A stretch of DNA of 64,000 nucleotides. Source: Psoroptes ovis. Its lineage: Eukaryota; Arthropoda; Arachnida; Sarcoptiformes; Psoroptidae. A model generated the notes under the pieces. The model ran no database searches. It saw nothing but the letters and a program-made list of their open reading frames with translations, and was not told where the DNA came from. The translations under genes and the position numbers were made by a program. Positions within the stretch are counted from its first letter, which is position 1. The number at the start of each line of letters is the position of its first letter. This document shows positions 13,413 through 25,466 of this stretch, one piece after another. The stretch spans positions 1,922,001 through 1,986,000 of the forward strand of contig PQWQ01000003.1 of NCBI GenBank assembly GCA_002943765.1, written 5' to 3'.

Positions 13413-16400
13413 ATTTGTAAATATATGATTATAAACAAATATTCGAATTGTATTTGAACTTTTATAAACTATGATATTGATAAAATATGTTCAAGAATTC
13501 ATCATTCATTCAATATTTCAATATTATTTCCCAAATATATTTCGATAATGTTTGAATTTCATACTATTTACTTATTCACTATCTATCAATATCTATTATT
13601 ATTTTCTTCGCCATTTTTTTCCCTTTTCCTTCTTGTACGAATTGAAATACATTAAATTTTTTTAAAGATGAAATTTAAAAAAAAAAATGAATGTGTAGAA
13701 ATGAATACACGTTAAACAAACACATAAATACACATATATAACCATCCACATAGAAACATAAAAGATGTTTATTTGTTTATTCATTCATTTTATTTCATTC
13801 ATTTCGTTCAAATGCATTCCATTTCATCTCATTCCAATTCATTCTAATTCAACTCATTCCAATTCATTCTCTCAATTCCCTCATTCATTGTTAATGTTTA
13901 AATATATAAATTTTCTGTTTGTTTAATAATATTTATGTTTGCTTTTCTTTATTTCATATGTTTAATGTTTATTTTTGTTTTATTATTATCATTATATTCA
14001 ATGTTTATCGATGATGATGATGATGATGATGATGAAAGAAATATTATAAAATTTCATCTCATTCCATCATTCTTTATTATTGTCGATGATGTCTATGATG
14101 ATTTAGTTGTTGTTGCTGCTGATGCTGTTGCTGTTGTTGAGACAATATTTACTCAAAGTAAATAGTAAATAGTTGAAAGTAAAGTAAGTAAATATTTACC
14201 TTCAATTTTATTTTATTTTTTATTTACTTTTTTTTTGAATTCTCGTTGCAATTATTTGTATTCGTATTTGTATTTTTATTTGCTTGTTGTCATAAATGTA
14301 TATGCTGCTGCTGCAGCAGCAACAACAACACCAGTTCATACACTCTTTATCCAATCAATTTATTATTTATTTGTTTGTTTATTTGTCTGTTTTTCACATA
14401 CATTTTTATGTATAAAATAAACGCATACGAAACAAATAAAAGGAAGAAAAAAATTCATTGATGAACAATATTGAATTTTGTGAGTACTTTCTCAATGATG
14501 TATTTCAAAGTAATATTTTATGAATGTTAGAATATATTTGATCCTTACAAACTTGAGAAAATAATATATTTTTGATTGAAAAATAAAAAGATTCAAGACT
14601 TTCAAGATTTTCAATTTTTATTTGAAGAAAAATGGCAGAATTTTCTGAGTAAATTCTTAACTATTTTTACTATTATCGTTATCATATGATGATATTTATT
14701 TATATATGGAATCAAATATAAAAATATTTCTTAATTTAAAGATTATTATTGAGATTTATTTTGATTCTTGATTCTTAGGAATAAATTTTTCAATATTTTC
14801 TTGAATTTCCCTTCGATTATTCTTAATATTTTTGTCAAAATGACATTTATAATTATGCTTTTTATTTTTACTATTTTTTCCACTAAAAGATAAATCCGGA
14901 TTAATTCGGATAATTATGAAGAATTTGTGATTTTTTCGACCGATTTTGCTGCCATTTGTCACAAATGTTCAAATGAATTTAGTCATTCGATTGACTTATT
15001 CACATTATTCAATGGCCATTATGTAAACAAAAACAAAACGATTAGCACATAATCTAAATGTGGAAATGAAAATTTTCAAAAAAAAAAATTTGTTTACTTT
15101 TTTTGAAATAAACAATTTTTGAAAAAAAAAATTATTAAATCACCAACAACAGCAACAGCAGCAATGCTAAATGGCATCCAAAGAGAAATATTCATGGATT
15201 TTTTTTCAATGTTTTATTTTTCAAAAATTTTCAATTTGTTTGCCTTAACCATACCTGCTAGAAGGTAAACAAATTTTTTTTAACGAATGAATACAAAACA
15301 ATCGAAAATGAACAAAAAAATGTAGAACAGGAAAGAAAAAATCAAAAAATAAATAGCGTTTGCATGTAGAAATGTGTGAGAAAACGGATAAAAGCTCACA
15401 TATTCATATCACAAGCATCATTTATTTGTTTATTCATGTTTGTTGATTTATTCATATTTTTATTTGTTTATTTATTTTTCAAATGAATCAAAAAATGAAT
15501 TTATTAAACAAACAAATGAATAAATTAAACACACACATTAAATTTGATATGAAATTTGAAATTTGAATTTGTGAATTTAATTTCAATCGAAACTGGTGGT
15601 CGATAACAACGGAGAAAAAAATGAATGAATGAATGACATCTTTATGTTGTTTTTGATAAAATAAAAAAAAACTGATAAATAAATTAAGATCAACACAGAT
15701 ATTGAATGATGAATAACATTGAAAACAGCAGCAGTGGCAGATCATTTTGATTAAATTAAATTCGTACTGATCGACAATTCAACAACAAGCGATTTGATGA
15801 ATTTTTGAAGTGAATCGGAGCCTACGTAATTGAGCTTTGCGAAGGAAAAAAAAGGAGGAAGAAAAGGAAATTTCCATCGAAAAACGAATGAACAACGATC
15901 AAAAGATTAAATCATATTCAATATATCATAAATAATAATCTGAAATTATCATTATTTTTTCGAATCCAAACATTTTTACATTTGTGATAATCGATAATAT
16001 ATTTATAGTTAGTTGATTAAAATAATAATAAATGATTTTTTCTCGATAATCAACAAAGACAAAAAATAGGAAGAGAAAACAGCCATTTCAAAATGATAAA
16101 CAATCTCTCATAGATTGATGGATGTTGTTAAAGGTTAAATAAATAAATTAAAGATTAAATGCACACATTATATACTTTTTACTTGTTTTTATGAAAAAAA
16201 TACTAGAAAAATACGTCAATGAATTATCATTTCGTTTGAATGAAATCGTATGACATTGATATTATTATTTACGGTAATAATTTCAATGATAAAATGTTAT
16301 TTCATTACCAGAAATTATCTAATTATCTATTTTTAGTAGATTTGCAAATTATCTTTAAAAAAAACTCTTTCGAGGAGATATGGAGCAAGACAGAAAGAGA

Positions 16401-16581
16401 GAGAGATGATATTTCATCGGGGAGAATGGTTGATTGTTTTGATTTGAATTCATCTGAAATTCGGTTCATTTGACCGAAATTTTTATCACAGAAAAATTCA
16501 AATCATTGTTTACTAACGGAAAATTGTATCTAAAATTAAGTACAAAAAAATTAAAACAAATAAACGTAAAAGATAATCATG

Positions 16582-16610
16582 ATTTTCACTTGTACCTTTC
16601 AAGTGAAAAT
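16582..16610. repeat. Perfect 11-bp inverted repeat, 7-nt loop
   Basis: ATTTTCACTTG (16582-16592) pairs with CAAGTGAAAAT (16600-16610) around TACCTTT. A second small hairpin of the same kind is at 17780-17802 (ATTCAAAAGC / GCTTTTGAAT, 3-nt loop). No gene context is visible. Confidence 0.85.
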
Positions 16611-19600
16611 TTTAACTTGATTGACTCCCTTGATTTTTATTGAAGCGAATCATTTTATCGAATAATTTTTACCATAGTAAATCTTCAAATATGAACTTGC
16701 GAGAACTTGTACAAGAAAAATGTTTTTTCTTTAAAATTTAACTTTTACGCGTCATTCAATCAAAATAATCGCCACAATTTGCTGCTGAAATTGCTGATTC
16801 CGGTGCACCAAGGTAAGAAAAGTGGTCAAAAGGAGGTGATTGGTTCAATCAACTCATATCAATTGATTGCATCGATCGCTACCACACTTTTTGTATTTCA
16901 TTTCTCTGTTTATTTGTTTTCATCAAATGAATAAACACAAAAAAAATCGATCAACTATTGATTGGGATCGATCGAGATTGATTTTTAATTCGGATAATTT
17001 TGAATTGAATTTATGTTTTTTCTTAGTTTTGTTTGATGGTGTTGACCATCATTTGTGGCCATCATCATTCATTGTTCAATGATAAATTATAATTGAACCA
17101 GAAAAACAAAAGAAACAAAACAAAATATGATCAAAAATGAATCAAATGCAAATTATAAATGAATAAACAAATTCAAAACCGATGCAAATGTAATGATTTG
17201 GTCAATAAAATGGTCAAAAAGAACCCATTGTATCATCTGAAACAATGTATTATTATGTATTCAATCAATCGATCAATCAATCAAATTTTGAGTTTGATTT
17301 TTGATGTTTTTTCGGGTGAAATAAACTCTGCAATTATTATCGTTATGGTGATTGCCCATGTAATTCAATGTTTCTTCGATTCTCTGATCGATACAAATAA
17401 ATCATTTTTTTCTACTTCTAATTTGCTGCCGCAATTGTTTCAACTTAAATCGGTGCATCAACGATTCGATAACCATAACAATGGCTGAGACAATTTGTCA
17501 TGCAATCGATTTCAAATTATCCCAAAAGCAATGCAAAATCAAATCATTTTCTTCAAATAAACATTTACAATTTGTCATTGTAGGACGATTGTTGGAGAAT
17601 TCAAGGATTCAAGAATATTTTCGTAGAAATTCCAAGGAAAAACCGAATTTCAGGTTCAAAGGTGTTCGGTGACCGCATGATTACCATTATTGGTGATTAT
17701 TTAAACTCTTTTTTCTTACAAAAATAAATATTATTATTTCGAAAATTATGATTATCATTGAAAATCATGAATCTTTTTTATTCAAAAGCATTGCTTTTGA
17801 ATGATTTTAATGATTAGTTTCGAATACTTAAAGACATAAAACAAAAAACAAAGAAAAAATCTCATGTCTTTACACAATGGAAAATGTTTAGAAAATGTAT
17901 TTAATGTTCACATGCATTGTTTATCAGCATTGTTGTTCGTTGATCATCAACAATCATTATGAATATCAACAACATTTTTTCGTTTTGTTTTGTTCATTCA
18001 ATGATTCAATGGTTCATCATCAGCGATTATAATTGGTTCAGGTTAGATGATTTCATCAACAAGTTTTGACAAAAAATAAAAAAAATAAGATTAAAGATTC
18101 ATTGTTAGTAGGTGGTATGCATTCGCGATTGCAAATTTGTTCGAAGAAAAAAAATGAACAAATTTTTCTTCTCGCTTCATGGCCATCATTAGATAATGAT
18201 AAGAAGATCACAGAGACTATGGTAGAATGGAGGGGAAAATAAATTTATCTTTTTCTCTCGAAAATATATGTTTAAAATCAACCGAAAAACATATGAATAG
18301 GCACAGTGAATGAATTAGGCTCCCTAAAATTATATATGTGTATGTCTAACAAATAGCCAACAAACACACATCGAGTGAAATGAAATGAAATTAAATGAAA
18401 AAAAAAGTTGAACAAATTAACTCTTCACCCACAATTATTTTTGTTAAAATTATTATTATTATACGAAATTTAACAACAAAAATGATAATAATAACGATAA
18501 TAATGATGATAATAATAATTACAATAGAATTGAAATCAAAAAACCGTGAACCCATTCATTTGTACATTCATTCATTCATTTAGTTTACAATTGATGTGTG
18601 AAACTTTTTTTTTTCATTCAATTTCATTTTACCATCTTTGGTTGTTATTATCATCATTATTTTTAGATATACGATGAACAAATGCACTTAAATATACGAT
18701 TCATGTGTATATTTGAACATATTTATTTGATTATCATGATTCATGAACATTTGAATATTTTAAAATTTTTAAAATTTAAAATTTTTGAAATTTGCAATCT
18801 GCGTTGATTTAGAATTAGTTTTGTTTTAAATCATTTTTTTACGAAATTTACATCTCATTACATGAGTATTATCTTCAATCTTTATGTGTTCATTATCATG
18901 ATCTTTGAATTTTGAATTGAGACGAATCAACATTTTGATGCATTTTTACCGAAAATCGATTCAAATTTGATATGAAATTATCAGTGATCAGATAAATGAT
19001 GTTTTCATATACTTTTTCTTTATTCATCTGTCTTTTATGTAAAGCTAAATAGAAAAATTGACAATTTAATTTTGAAACTGACGATTTGATTTAGAAAAAA
19101 TTCAAAAATTTTAAAAAATTTAAGAATTTTAAATCATCAAAATTCATCAATCACTTTAAATTTTACCGTCTAATATTGATAACTGATTAAAATATTTTCT
19201 GATTTTTGTTGAAATAAAGCAATGATTTTTGGTAAATCAGCGAATAAATCAAAAAATAATCACCGAATTTAACAAAAATGAATGAATTCATTGAATGAAA
19301 CAAAATGAACGAAATTAATTCAAAAAACTTTTTGGCTTAAGATTAGAATTTGAAAGATTCAAAATTGAGGAAAAAGGCTTGCCAAAAAATGAATGAATAT
19401 GATTATATTTTTTGCGTTAAAAAAAAACATTTATAAATTCATTAAATACTTCGAAAATTATCATTTAAAATGCATCATCATTCATCGCTTTGAATAGTCA
19501 CACAAACACACACAGACACATGAACCATCGCATTTATAAATAAATACATAAATAATAAAGTATTGTGCACACACACCCGTAAATACTTCAAGAAAATGAA

Positions 19601-22600
19601 AATGGAAAAATAGAAAATGAAAATTAAATTAAAATCATTATGACATACAATACATTATATATTCATTCATACAATATTCATTTACATATTTGAACATGTT
19701 TGATTAAATGATGATGATAATAATAATAATAACAATAATAACTAAACAAATTAGTAATTTTGTTATCATCATTATTATTATTAATATTAATACTACATTT
19801 CAATATTTTCTTTTGAATATTCAGCTCATTATTTCAAACACATCATAAATAATAACAATTTTTGAATAATCGAATACATTATGTAATGTTTGATTTGTTC
19901 ATTTTTGATTTTATTCAATTTTTTTCTTGCATAAAAAAATGAATAAATCTTAATAAACATTGAAATGATGATAATCTTTGTTGATGATTTTGATAATATT
20001 TGTATTCGAGGAAAATAAATTCAAATGATATTTGCATATTAACATAGAATAAAATATGAATTAAATATGAAATGAGTGCAATCAAATTTGAATATCCTAG
20101 AAAAACACCGTGATTTGATGATACAAATGATATATGATTTTTGCTCATATTTGATGTCAATGTTATGTGCTTGATTAATCAATTAACATTAACAATTATT
20201 TTTTTTGTGAATTAAGACATCAACATCATTAAATCAACGAATCGATTTTATTTTTCCATTGGAAAATTTTGTTCTTCTCCATCATCATCTAATGATTATC
20301 AATGATTCAAAAAATAAAAAAAAACATTGTAAATAATAGATTAATCCGTTACATTATCCTTTTTTTTAAATCGAATAATCATTGGTAAATGAATGATCAT
20401 CGGTAAATCATCATCATGATAATCATTGAGGATGATGCTTAATAAATATCCATGGATGTATTAATATCTTTGAATAAATACATGTTCGTATTTAAGGATT
20501 AGTTAAATTAATTTTGCATGCTCCTTTTTCAATTTAATTTAATTTCATAATCATTGATTTGATTCGAAACGCACACACACAATTGAATTGATCGATCGTG
20601 ATGATCAATTTTTCTTTTAATTTTTCCCCAATTATTTGTAGGATGATATTGAGCTTTACGATCATTATTATTATTTTGTTTAATTCCGTTTTAATCTTTG
20701 AAAAATAATAATCAAAATAATGATGGCTAAAACCAATCAATTCAAATTCAAAATCAAATAAAAATTGATTACAAATCAAATCAAAAATCAATCAAAAAAA
20801 AAAATTCAAAAATCCAATCGATAATCGTGCTGCCGATTTTCTATTTAATTTTACCATTTCATTAATCATCATTGTTTGCTGTTGTTGTTGTTGTTTCATT
20901 TGTATTTGATCATTTGTTCAATTTCTCTCGATTTCCACGGCGCCATCATGGTTTTACATGATTTAATCTCTCCGCATTTCGCTTTAATCTTCTTCTCCCT
21001 CTTCATGTGTATCCATGTTTTACAAATGTTTTTTACTTCATTTCTTCTTGATCTTCTCTTTGAAATCAAATAATAAATTCATCCAAATAATAATTGAATC
21101 GATCAATACATAGCAACATAAACGCCAACACGCAACCATAATCATCGTATACATTTGAAAATACGGAGTAATCTTTGGTGGAAAATGAACTAAAACAAAA
21201 ATCAAACCATGTTTGATTATTTGTTTCAAGCATATAAACACATATTTCATGGAAATAAATTATTATTATTTTCATATAAACGATTATTATCATTTCAAAA
21301 AAAAAAAAAAAATGATAAATGAAATTAACTCTTACTATTGAATTGAATGTTTAGCAATCATCTTTCGAGGAAAAATTAGAGAAAATTCTTTTAATTACAT
21401 AATCTGAAAATCTGCAAAAAAAGCAGATAATTTTCTCATTGAAAGAATGGTAAAGATTCAAGATTACCAAAGATTACCGAGGAAAATTTGTGGTTTTTTT
21501 TTTGTTTTTGTGATTCGACATGATTATTATCATCATCTTAATCATCAACATTGGATTGAAATGTTTCGCTGCCAATCTTAAAAAATTTTTGATGGTAGAA
21601 AATTCAGATTCAAATTTGTATTAGAAAAATTATCTTTTCTATGATTAAAAAGTTATTTTTCTTTAATCTTTTTTGGCTAAGAATTAATAAATATGACAAG
21701 TCATTTGTAAAATTACAAAGATTCATTCAAATATTCTCCCCTTCGCCAAGAACCGAATTAAATCAAATTATAAAATGAATGAAATCATTGGATAATTCTT
21801 CAAAGGGATTGAATTAAATGGAAAAATTAAATCTTAAAATGATAATTCTTCTTAATCTTGTTCATAAGCGAATCTCAGTGCTCGAACAAGGTTGATTATA
21901 CAATTATCATATCATTCAACATTGCCATACTTGATTAATCTATCATTTATTCATGTGTATTCATAATCATATGTTTATCCATCTTTTCTTTAAAAGCTAA
22001 TTATCGTCATCATTTTGCATAAATTTCTAAGATTTTGGTTTCGTATTACACGGTTTTCCGGTTTTGAGGTATTCGTTTGAATTTCAATCGAAGAAAAAAA
22101 AGGAAAAAATTCATTAAAATATTTCATTAATTAATCAATATAATAGCAAAATGATGATCATAAGGTTCATTGAACATTATCGTTAATAATTATTGTCGAA
22201 AGGATTGAAAATAAATTTGATAGATTGGCAAGCAGATGATTTAATCATTCAAATATCATTTAGAATCGAAATTGATCGATTTAACCCCCAAAAAGCGATT
22301 AATCCTAAGGTTCTTGAATGAAAATTGCGAGTGATAATCGGAATAATCGACATAATCTTTGTTTGAAATGTTTTATTCGGAATTCAAATTGATAAAAAAA
22401 CCATTTTCCATCATATATATGAAAGAATAAATAAAGCGACAAAACATGTTTCAAATGATAATAATAATAAACAATAATAACAATGTCAATGTCATTTTAT
22501 TTCATTTTATTGTTTATCTATTATCGATATGGTTGAATTGTATTTATTTACCAATTTTCTTTCTGTAAATAATAAATTTTTCATTGAAACAAAAGGATTT

Positions 22601-22999
22601 TTCTATTTGTCATTTTCATTGCTATCAGTCGTTATTTGTTGTTTTTGTTGTCTTCGTAATTTTCAACGAATGATCTGCTTCAATGAATTGTCATTCATTG
22701 TGTGTGTCAAAATAATTGATATGCTGGAATAGAATGAAATAAAAGTTTTACCACCTGTATTATTTGTCGTCATTATGTGATCATATTTAATTATTAACCT
22801 GAATCTACACAACCGATTACTGATCGGTGGTAGAAGTAAATTTTTCAATCAATTTCGAAGAAATGAATGAAGAATTTGCGAAAACTAATTTGTCACGACC
22901 AAAACTAACCAGCCATCTATGATGGGATTATTGAAATAGGAAATTATTCTTTGAAGACTTTTGAAACAGAAAATAGATGGATTTATCATTAACGTAATT

Positions 23000-23897
23000 T
23001 TATTTGATTAAATTATAAACAAAACTGTTGATAAGTTGATTGTACATTGTGTGTTGTGTATTTAAGATATCTGTATTGGAAATTGTTTATCTTTTCTATG
23101 TATTTTTTGCATAAAAAACGGTACCTAGAAAATGTTGGAACCGTATGTCAATATTGGTCGTATAGCGGCTTTGTAAATCGTCAATCTTTTATGTGTATTT
23201 ATACCCCAGTTTTTGCCGATTAGATTCAACATAGCATTTAATATTCTTTGTGATTTGGTTAGAGCTACGTTAATATGTAAGTTGAAGTTAATTTTATTTT
23301 TTTGTCTATGATTTGCTATGGTGATACCTAGTATTTTTATTTTATCAGATGGGTGAATAATTGTATTATCAGATGTGATGTATGGCTTGTTTTTATTATT
23401 ATAAAATTTGTTTTTTATTCGGGCTAATTTTTAGTTTATATTTTTCGCACCATTCATTAACTGATTTTATGCATTTAGTAATTTTTTGTGATAGTTCAGG
23501 GATGGACATAGATTTAGTTATGATTGTTACATCGTCCGCATAAGCGAAGATTTTTGCATTTTCTATGTTAAATTTTAATAGTAGATCATTTATTAAGATG
23601 TTCCATAAGGCTGGGGACAATGCCCCACCTTGTGGACAACCTTTGTTGATATTTTTGTGATAATTTTGCACATCTGTCATTTAGATAGGATTTAATTAAT
23701 TTAATTAGTGAAGATGGCACATTGTAGTTATCCAGAAGATGCAAGATACCAGGGTACCATGCATTGTCAAATGCACCAGCAATATCAATTGCCAGCAGAG
23801 CGGTATAGCTATTCGATTTGAAATTAATTATTGTATCAACAATTTTACTTGTTGCTGTGATTGTCGAAAATTTTTTTCGAATAATTATAAACATCAT
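23000..23897 (-). mobile_element. R1-like non-LTR retrotransposon relic (reverse transcriptase)
   Basis: This is a degraded reverse transcriptase on the minus strand, from a LINE that copies its RNA at the insertion site. Pieces appear in the expected order through three frames. The palm motif with IDIAGAFDNAWYPGILHLL is near 23760-23810, followed after a frameshift by GCPQGGALSPALWN near 23600-23640. The catalytic FAYADDVTII is near 23530-23560. After another frameshift near 23410 comes a thumb-like stretch containing KILGITI and IYKAAIRPILTYGS, down to a stop near 23125. Weak coding character continues to about 23000. The AFDNAW and YADD motifs and the GITI/RPILTYG tail are typical of the R1/I-type clades. 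At least two frameshifts and missing ends show it is dead. Confidence 0.85.
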
Positions 23898-23969
23898 TCT
23901 ATCATAACAACATAAAAATCACACTTATATACTCCTCTCTCAACCACATCTATTTGAACATTCACATAA

Positions 23970-24165
23970 ATGACGTTGGTAAGCGAAGCGATTACATTCT
24001 ATCAACAAGTGTATAGATGTCTGCAAAACTGCACCACAATCACAGCTTGGATGTTCAATTATTTTTTATTTCCATTTGTTATGATTAAAACTACCATGAC
24101 CAGTAAGAAACTGTGTTATCATACCATCTGGACTTCTATGGGAATTCTATGAGAATCGGTATTAA
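23970..24165 (-). mobile_element. C-terminal fragment of an R1-like element
   Basis: On the minus strand a frame reads MITQFLTGHGSF, then one stop codon, then a CDCG...HLLIEC zinc-knuckle-like pattern. R1-type polyproteins end with this C-terminal signature (QFLTGHG, C-x-C ... H-x4-C). It belongs downstream of the reverse transcriptase, yet here it precedes the RT fragment on the same strand. The locus therefore holds either two truncated copies or one rearranged copy. The in-frame stop shows decay. Confidence 0.7.
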
Positions 24166-24279
24166 TCACAATTTTCAAAAATAACAATGAAAAAAACAGA
24201 CAATATATGCAAAAATACTAATTTCAATATTCAAATTAAATTAATATTTTACATATTCCCTTCCGTTTTTATTAACCAA

Positions 24280-24385
24280 TCATGTACGTATATATCATTT
24301 TATCAATGATTGGCTTGAATAATATCTTTGTGAATAAATCGCCTAGTTGATGTTTAGTATCGATGTATTCATATCTTTTAATGAT
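24280..24385 (-). mobile_element. Copia-type retrotransposon fragment (end of RNase H)
   Basis: The minus strand encodes a short stretch with RYEYIDTKHQLGDLFTKIL. This matches the very end of Ty1/Copia polyproteins, where a Y-I-x-T-x-x-Q-L-A-D-x-F-T-K motif closes the RNase H domain. It is only about 30 residues and lies downstream, in the same orientation, of the Copia RT fragment, as expected for one degraded element. Confidence 0.65.
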
Positions 24386-24444
24386 GAAATGATGAAATAT
24401 CTTTTTTCGTTTCTAAATAATTCGATATTTAGATTTAAATTTTT

Positions 24445-24611
24445 CAAATGAATTGTTGCCGTGCTAATGCGATTTCTACCCACCGGCGCATATGCCGGAA
24501 CCATCCTTGGAAATTCACTGTATTATCTTGAAGAATTTCTTCAATTTTTCTATTAATTTGATCTATCAATGCATTGGTGGTTATGTGGGAGGCAATCCTT
24601 GTCGGTAATAC
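24445..24611 (-). pseudogene. Unassigned open stretch between two Copia fragments
   Basis: A minus-strand frame is open for about 55 codons. It contains TRIASHITTNALIDQIN and then GWFRHMRRWVEIALARQQF before a stop at about 24445. It does not continue the Copia reading frame and interrupts the distance between the Copia RT and RNase H pieces. The tail W-F-R-H-x-R-R...L-A-R faintly resembles the C-terminal part of some DDE transposases, but that is a weak impression only. It is probably another inserted transposon remnant. Confidence 0.35.
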
Positions 24612-24790
24612 ATTTTTCGAAGCCTATTTCTTGTAAGTATGAAGAAATTGTTCTATACCATTGTAAAGCACTTTGTTTAAGTCCGTACAATGCTTTATTT
24701 AATTTGAATTGTCCATTACCATTGAAACCAGGTGGTATATTGACATATATAACTTCATTTAGTTCTGCATTTAAATATGCAATATTTTAA
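24580..24790 (-). mobile_element. Copia-type reverse transcriptase fragment
   Basis: About 65 open codons on the minus strand read through AYLNAELNEVIYVNIPPGF, then KLNKALYGLKQSALQWY, then GFEKCITDKDCL. This is the unmistakable N-terminal palm region of Ty1/Copia reverse transcriptase (FLNGxLxExIYMxxPxGF ... LxKALYGLKQAPRxW). Integrase, the catalytic YVDD and both LTRs are not seen, so it is a truncated, dead copy. Confidence 0.85.
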
Positions 24791-24829
24791 ATAATCAAAT
24801 TAATGATTACATGTTAAAATTAAATTAAT

Positions 24830-25047
24830 ATCTTACATATTAACACCAACAATCGAGCCTCCTTACTCACATCGGTTGTTTCATCAATTTGTAATGTAAA
24901 TTTTTTGCTGTCAATAATTCTTGAAATGAATTGAACCGACTAAATTGGTCTTTCTTAATTTCGGATAATACGCTCGGCAACGGTATCGTTTGATATTGGA
25001 ATTTTACGACAAATTCAGCAAATTTTTGACCGAATAATCGTTAAGAA
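24830..25047 (-). mobile_element. hAT-family transposase fragment (ZBED5/SCAND3-like)
   Basis: The minus strand encodes KIPISNDTVAERI, then frame damage (stop codons in the middle), then IDSKKFTLQIDETTDVSKEARLLV. In hAT transposases and their domesticated ZBED5/ZMYM6/SCAND3 relatives, the sequence S-x-x-T-V-x-x-R-I is followed by F-x-L-Q-x-D-E-S-T-D-V, which carries the first catalytic Asp. Stops between the blocks mark it as a pseudogene. No terminal inverted repeats or target duplication were found. Confidence 0.75.
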
Positions 25048-25466
25048 TTTTATTTTTATCAGTTTAAAAAACAATTTTTCAACAGTTAAAAATAATACAA
25101 CACTAATCCACGTGTAATCGAAGTATGGATAGACAAACGGAAATGAAACATGATAGCACATGATCATTAGGAAGAGCTTTTCGAACAAAACGAAAAAAAA
25201 TCGGCTTATAGCGATGCCCTCTCATGCCGAACGTAGAAACTTATTGGGCAACCTACAGGTAACCAAGGTGGTTAAAACAGATTTATATAAAAATTTTCAA
25301 TTTCGAAATTTTGATTTTGTTTTCAACATTTTGTTTTTTTCTGAGAGTAGATGGCGTTGAAAATTGTTTACATTTCGTTCCAGTCGTGTTTATTCTTAAA
25401 AAATTGAAAACATTTTGATTAGAATTTTAATTTTGAATATTTTTTTTCCATCACCCATCTATTACA
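25048..25466 (+). promoter_or_regulatory. PPIL2 upstream region
   Basis: About 420 bp lie between the hAT remnant and the PPIL2 start codon. A balanced-composition stretch at 25195-25262 ends in CTACAG followed by GTAACC, which could be the donor of a short 5'-UTR exon. No TATA box or other element can be assigned firmly. Confidence 0.3.

Larger units (their letters stand above)
202..22990. other. Gene-poor AT-rich spacer or long-intron region
   Basis: I find no convincing gene in this stretch. All open frames are short and built from repeat-encoded residues (poly Asn, His, Asp, Ser, Ile) or from AT-rich noise. Contents include CA arrays (about 2901-2930, 2967-2992, 3613-3634), a TCC/TTC array (about 4360-4391), many ATC/CAT and AAT arrays (for example 6445-6600, 7660-7900, 8110-8150, 8860-8910, 14010-14035) and several A/T homopolymers. 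Hairpins and islands are listed separately. It may hold long introns or UTRs of the gene suggested at the left edge, but nothing in the sequence proves this. Confidence 0.6.

Noticed and set aside
17159..17672. 109-codon and 63-codon overlapping plus-strand ORFs
   Set aside because: They start with ATG and are less repetitive than most, but have no recognisable domain, no splice support and Ile/Asn/Ser composition expected of AT-rich noise.
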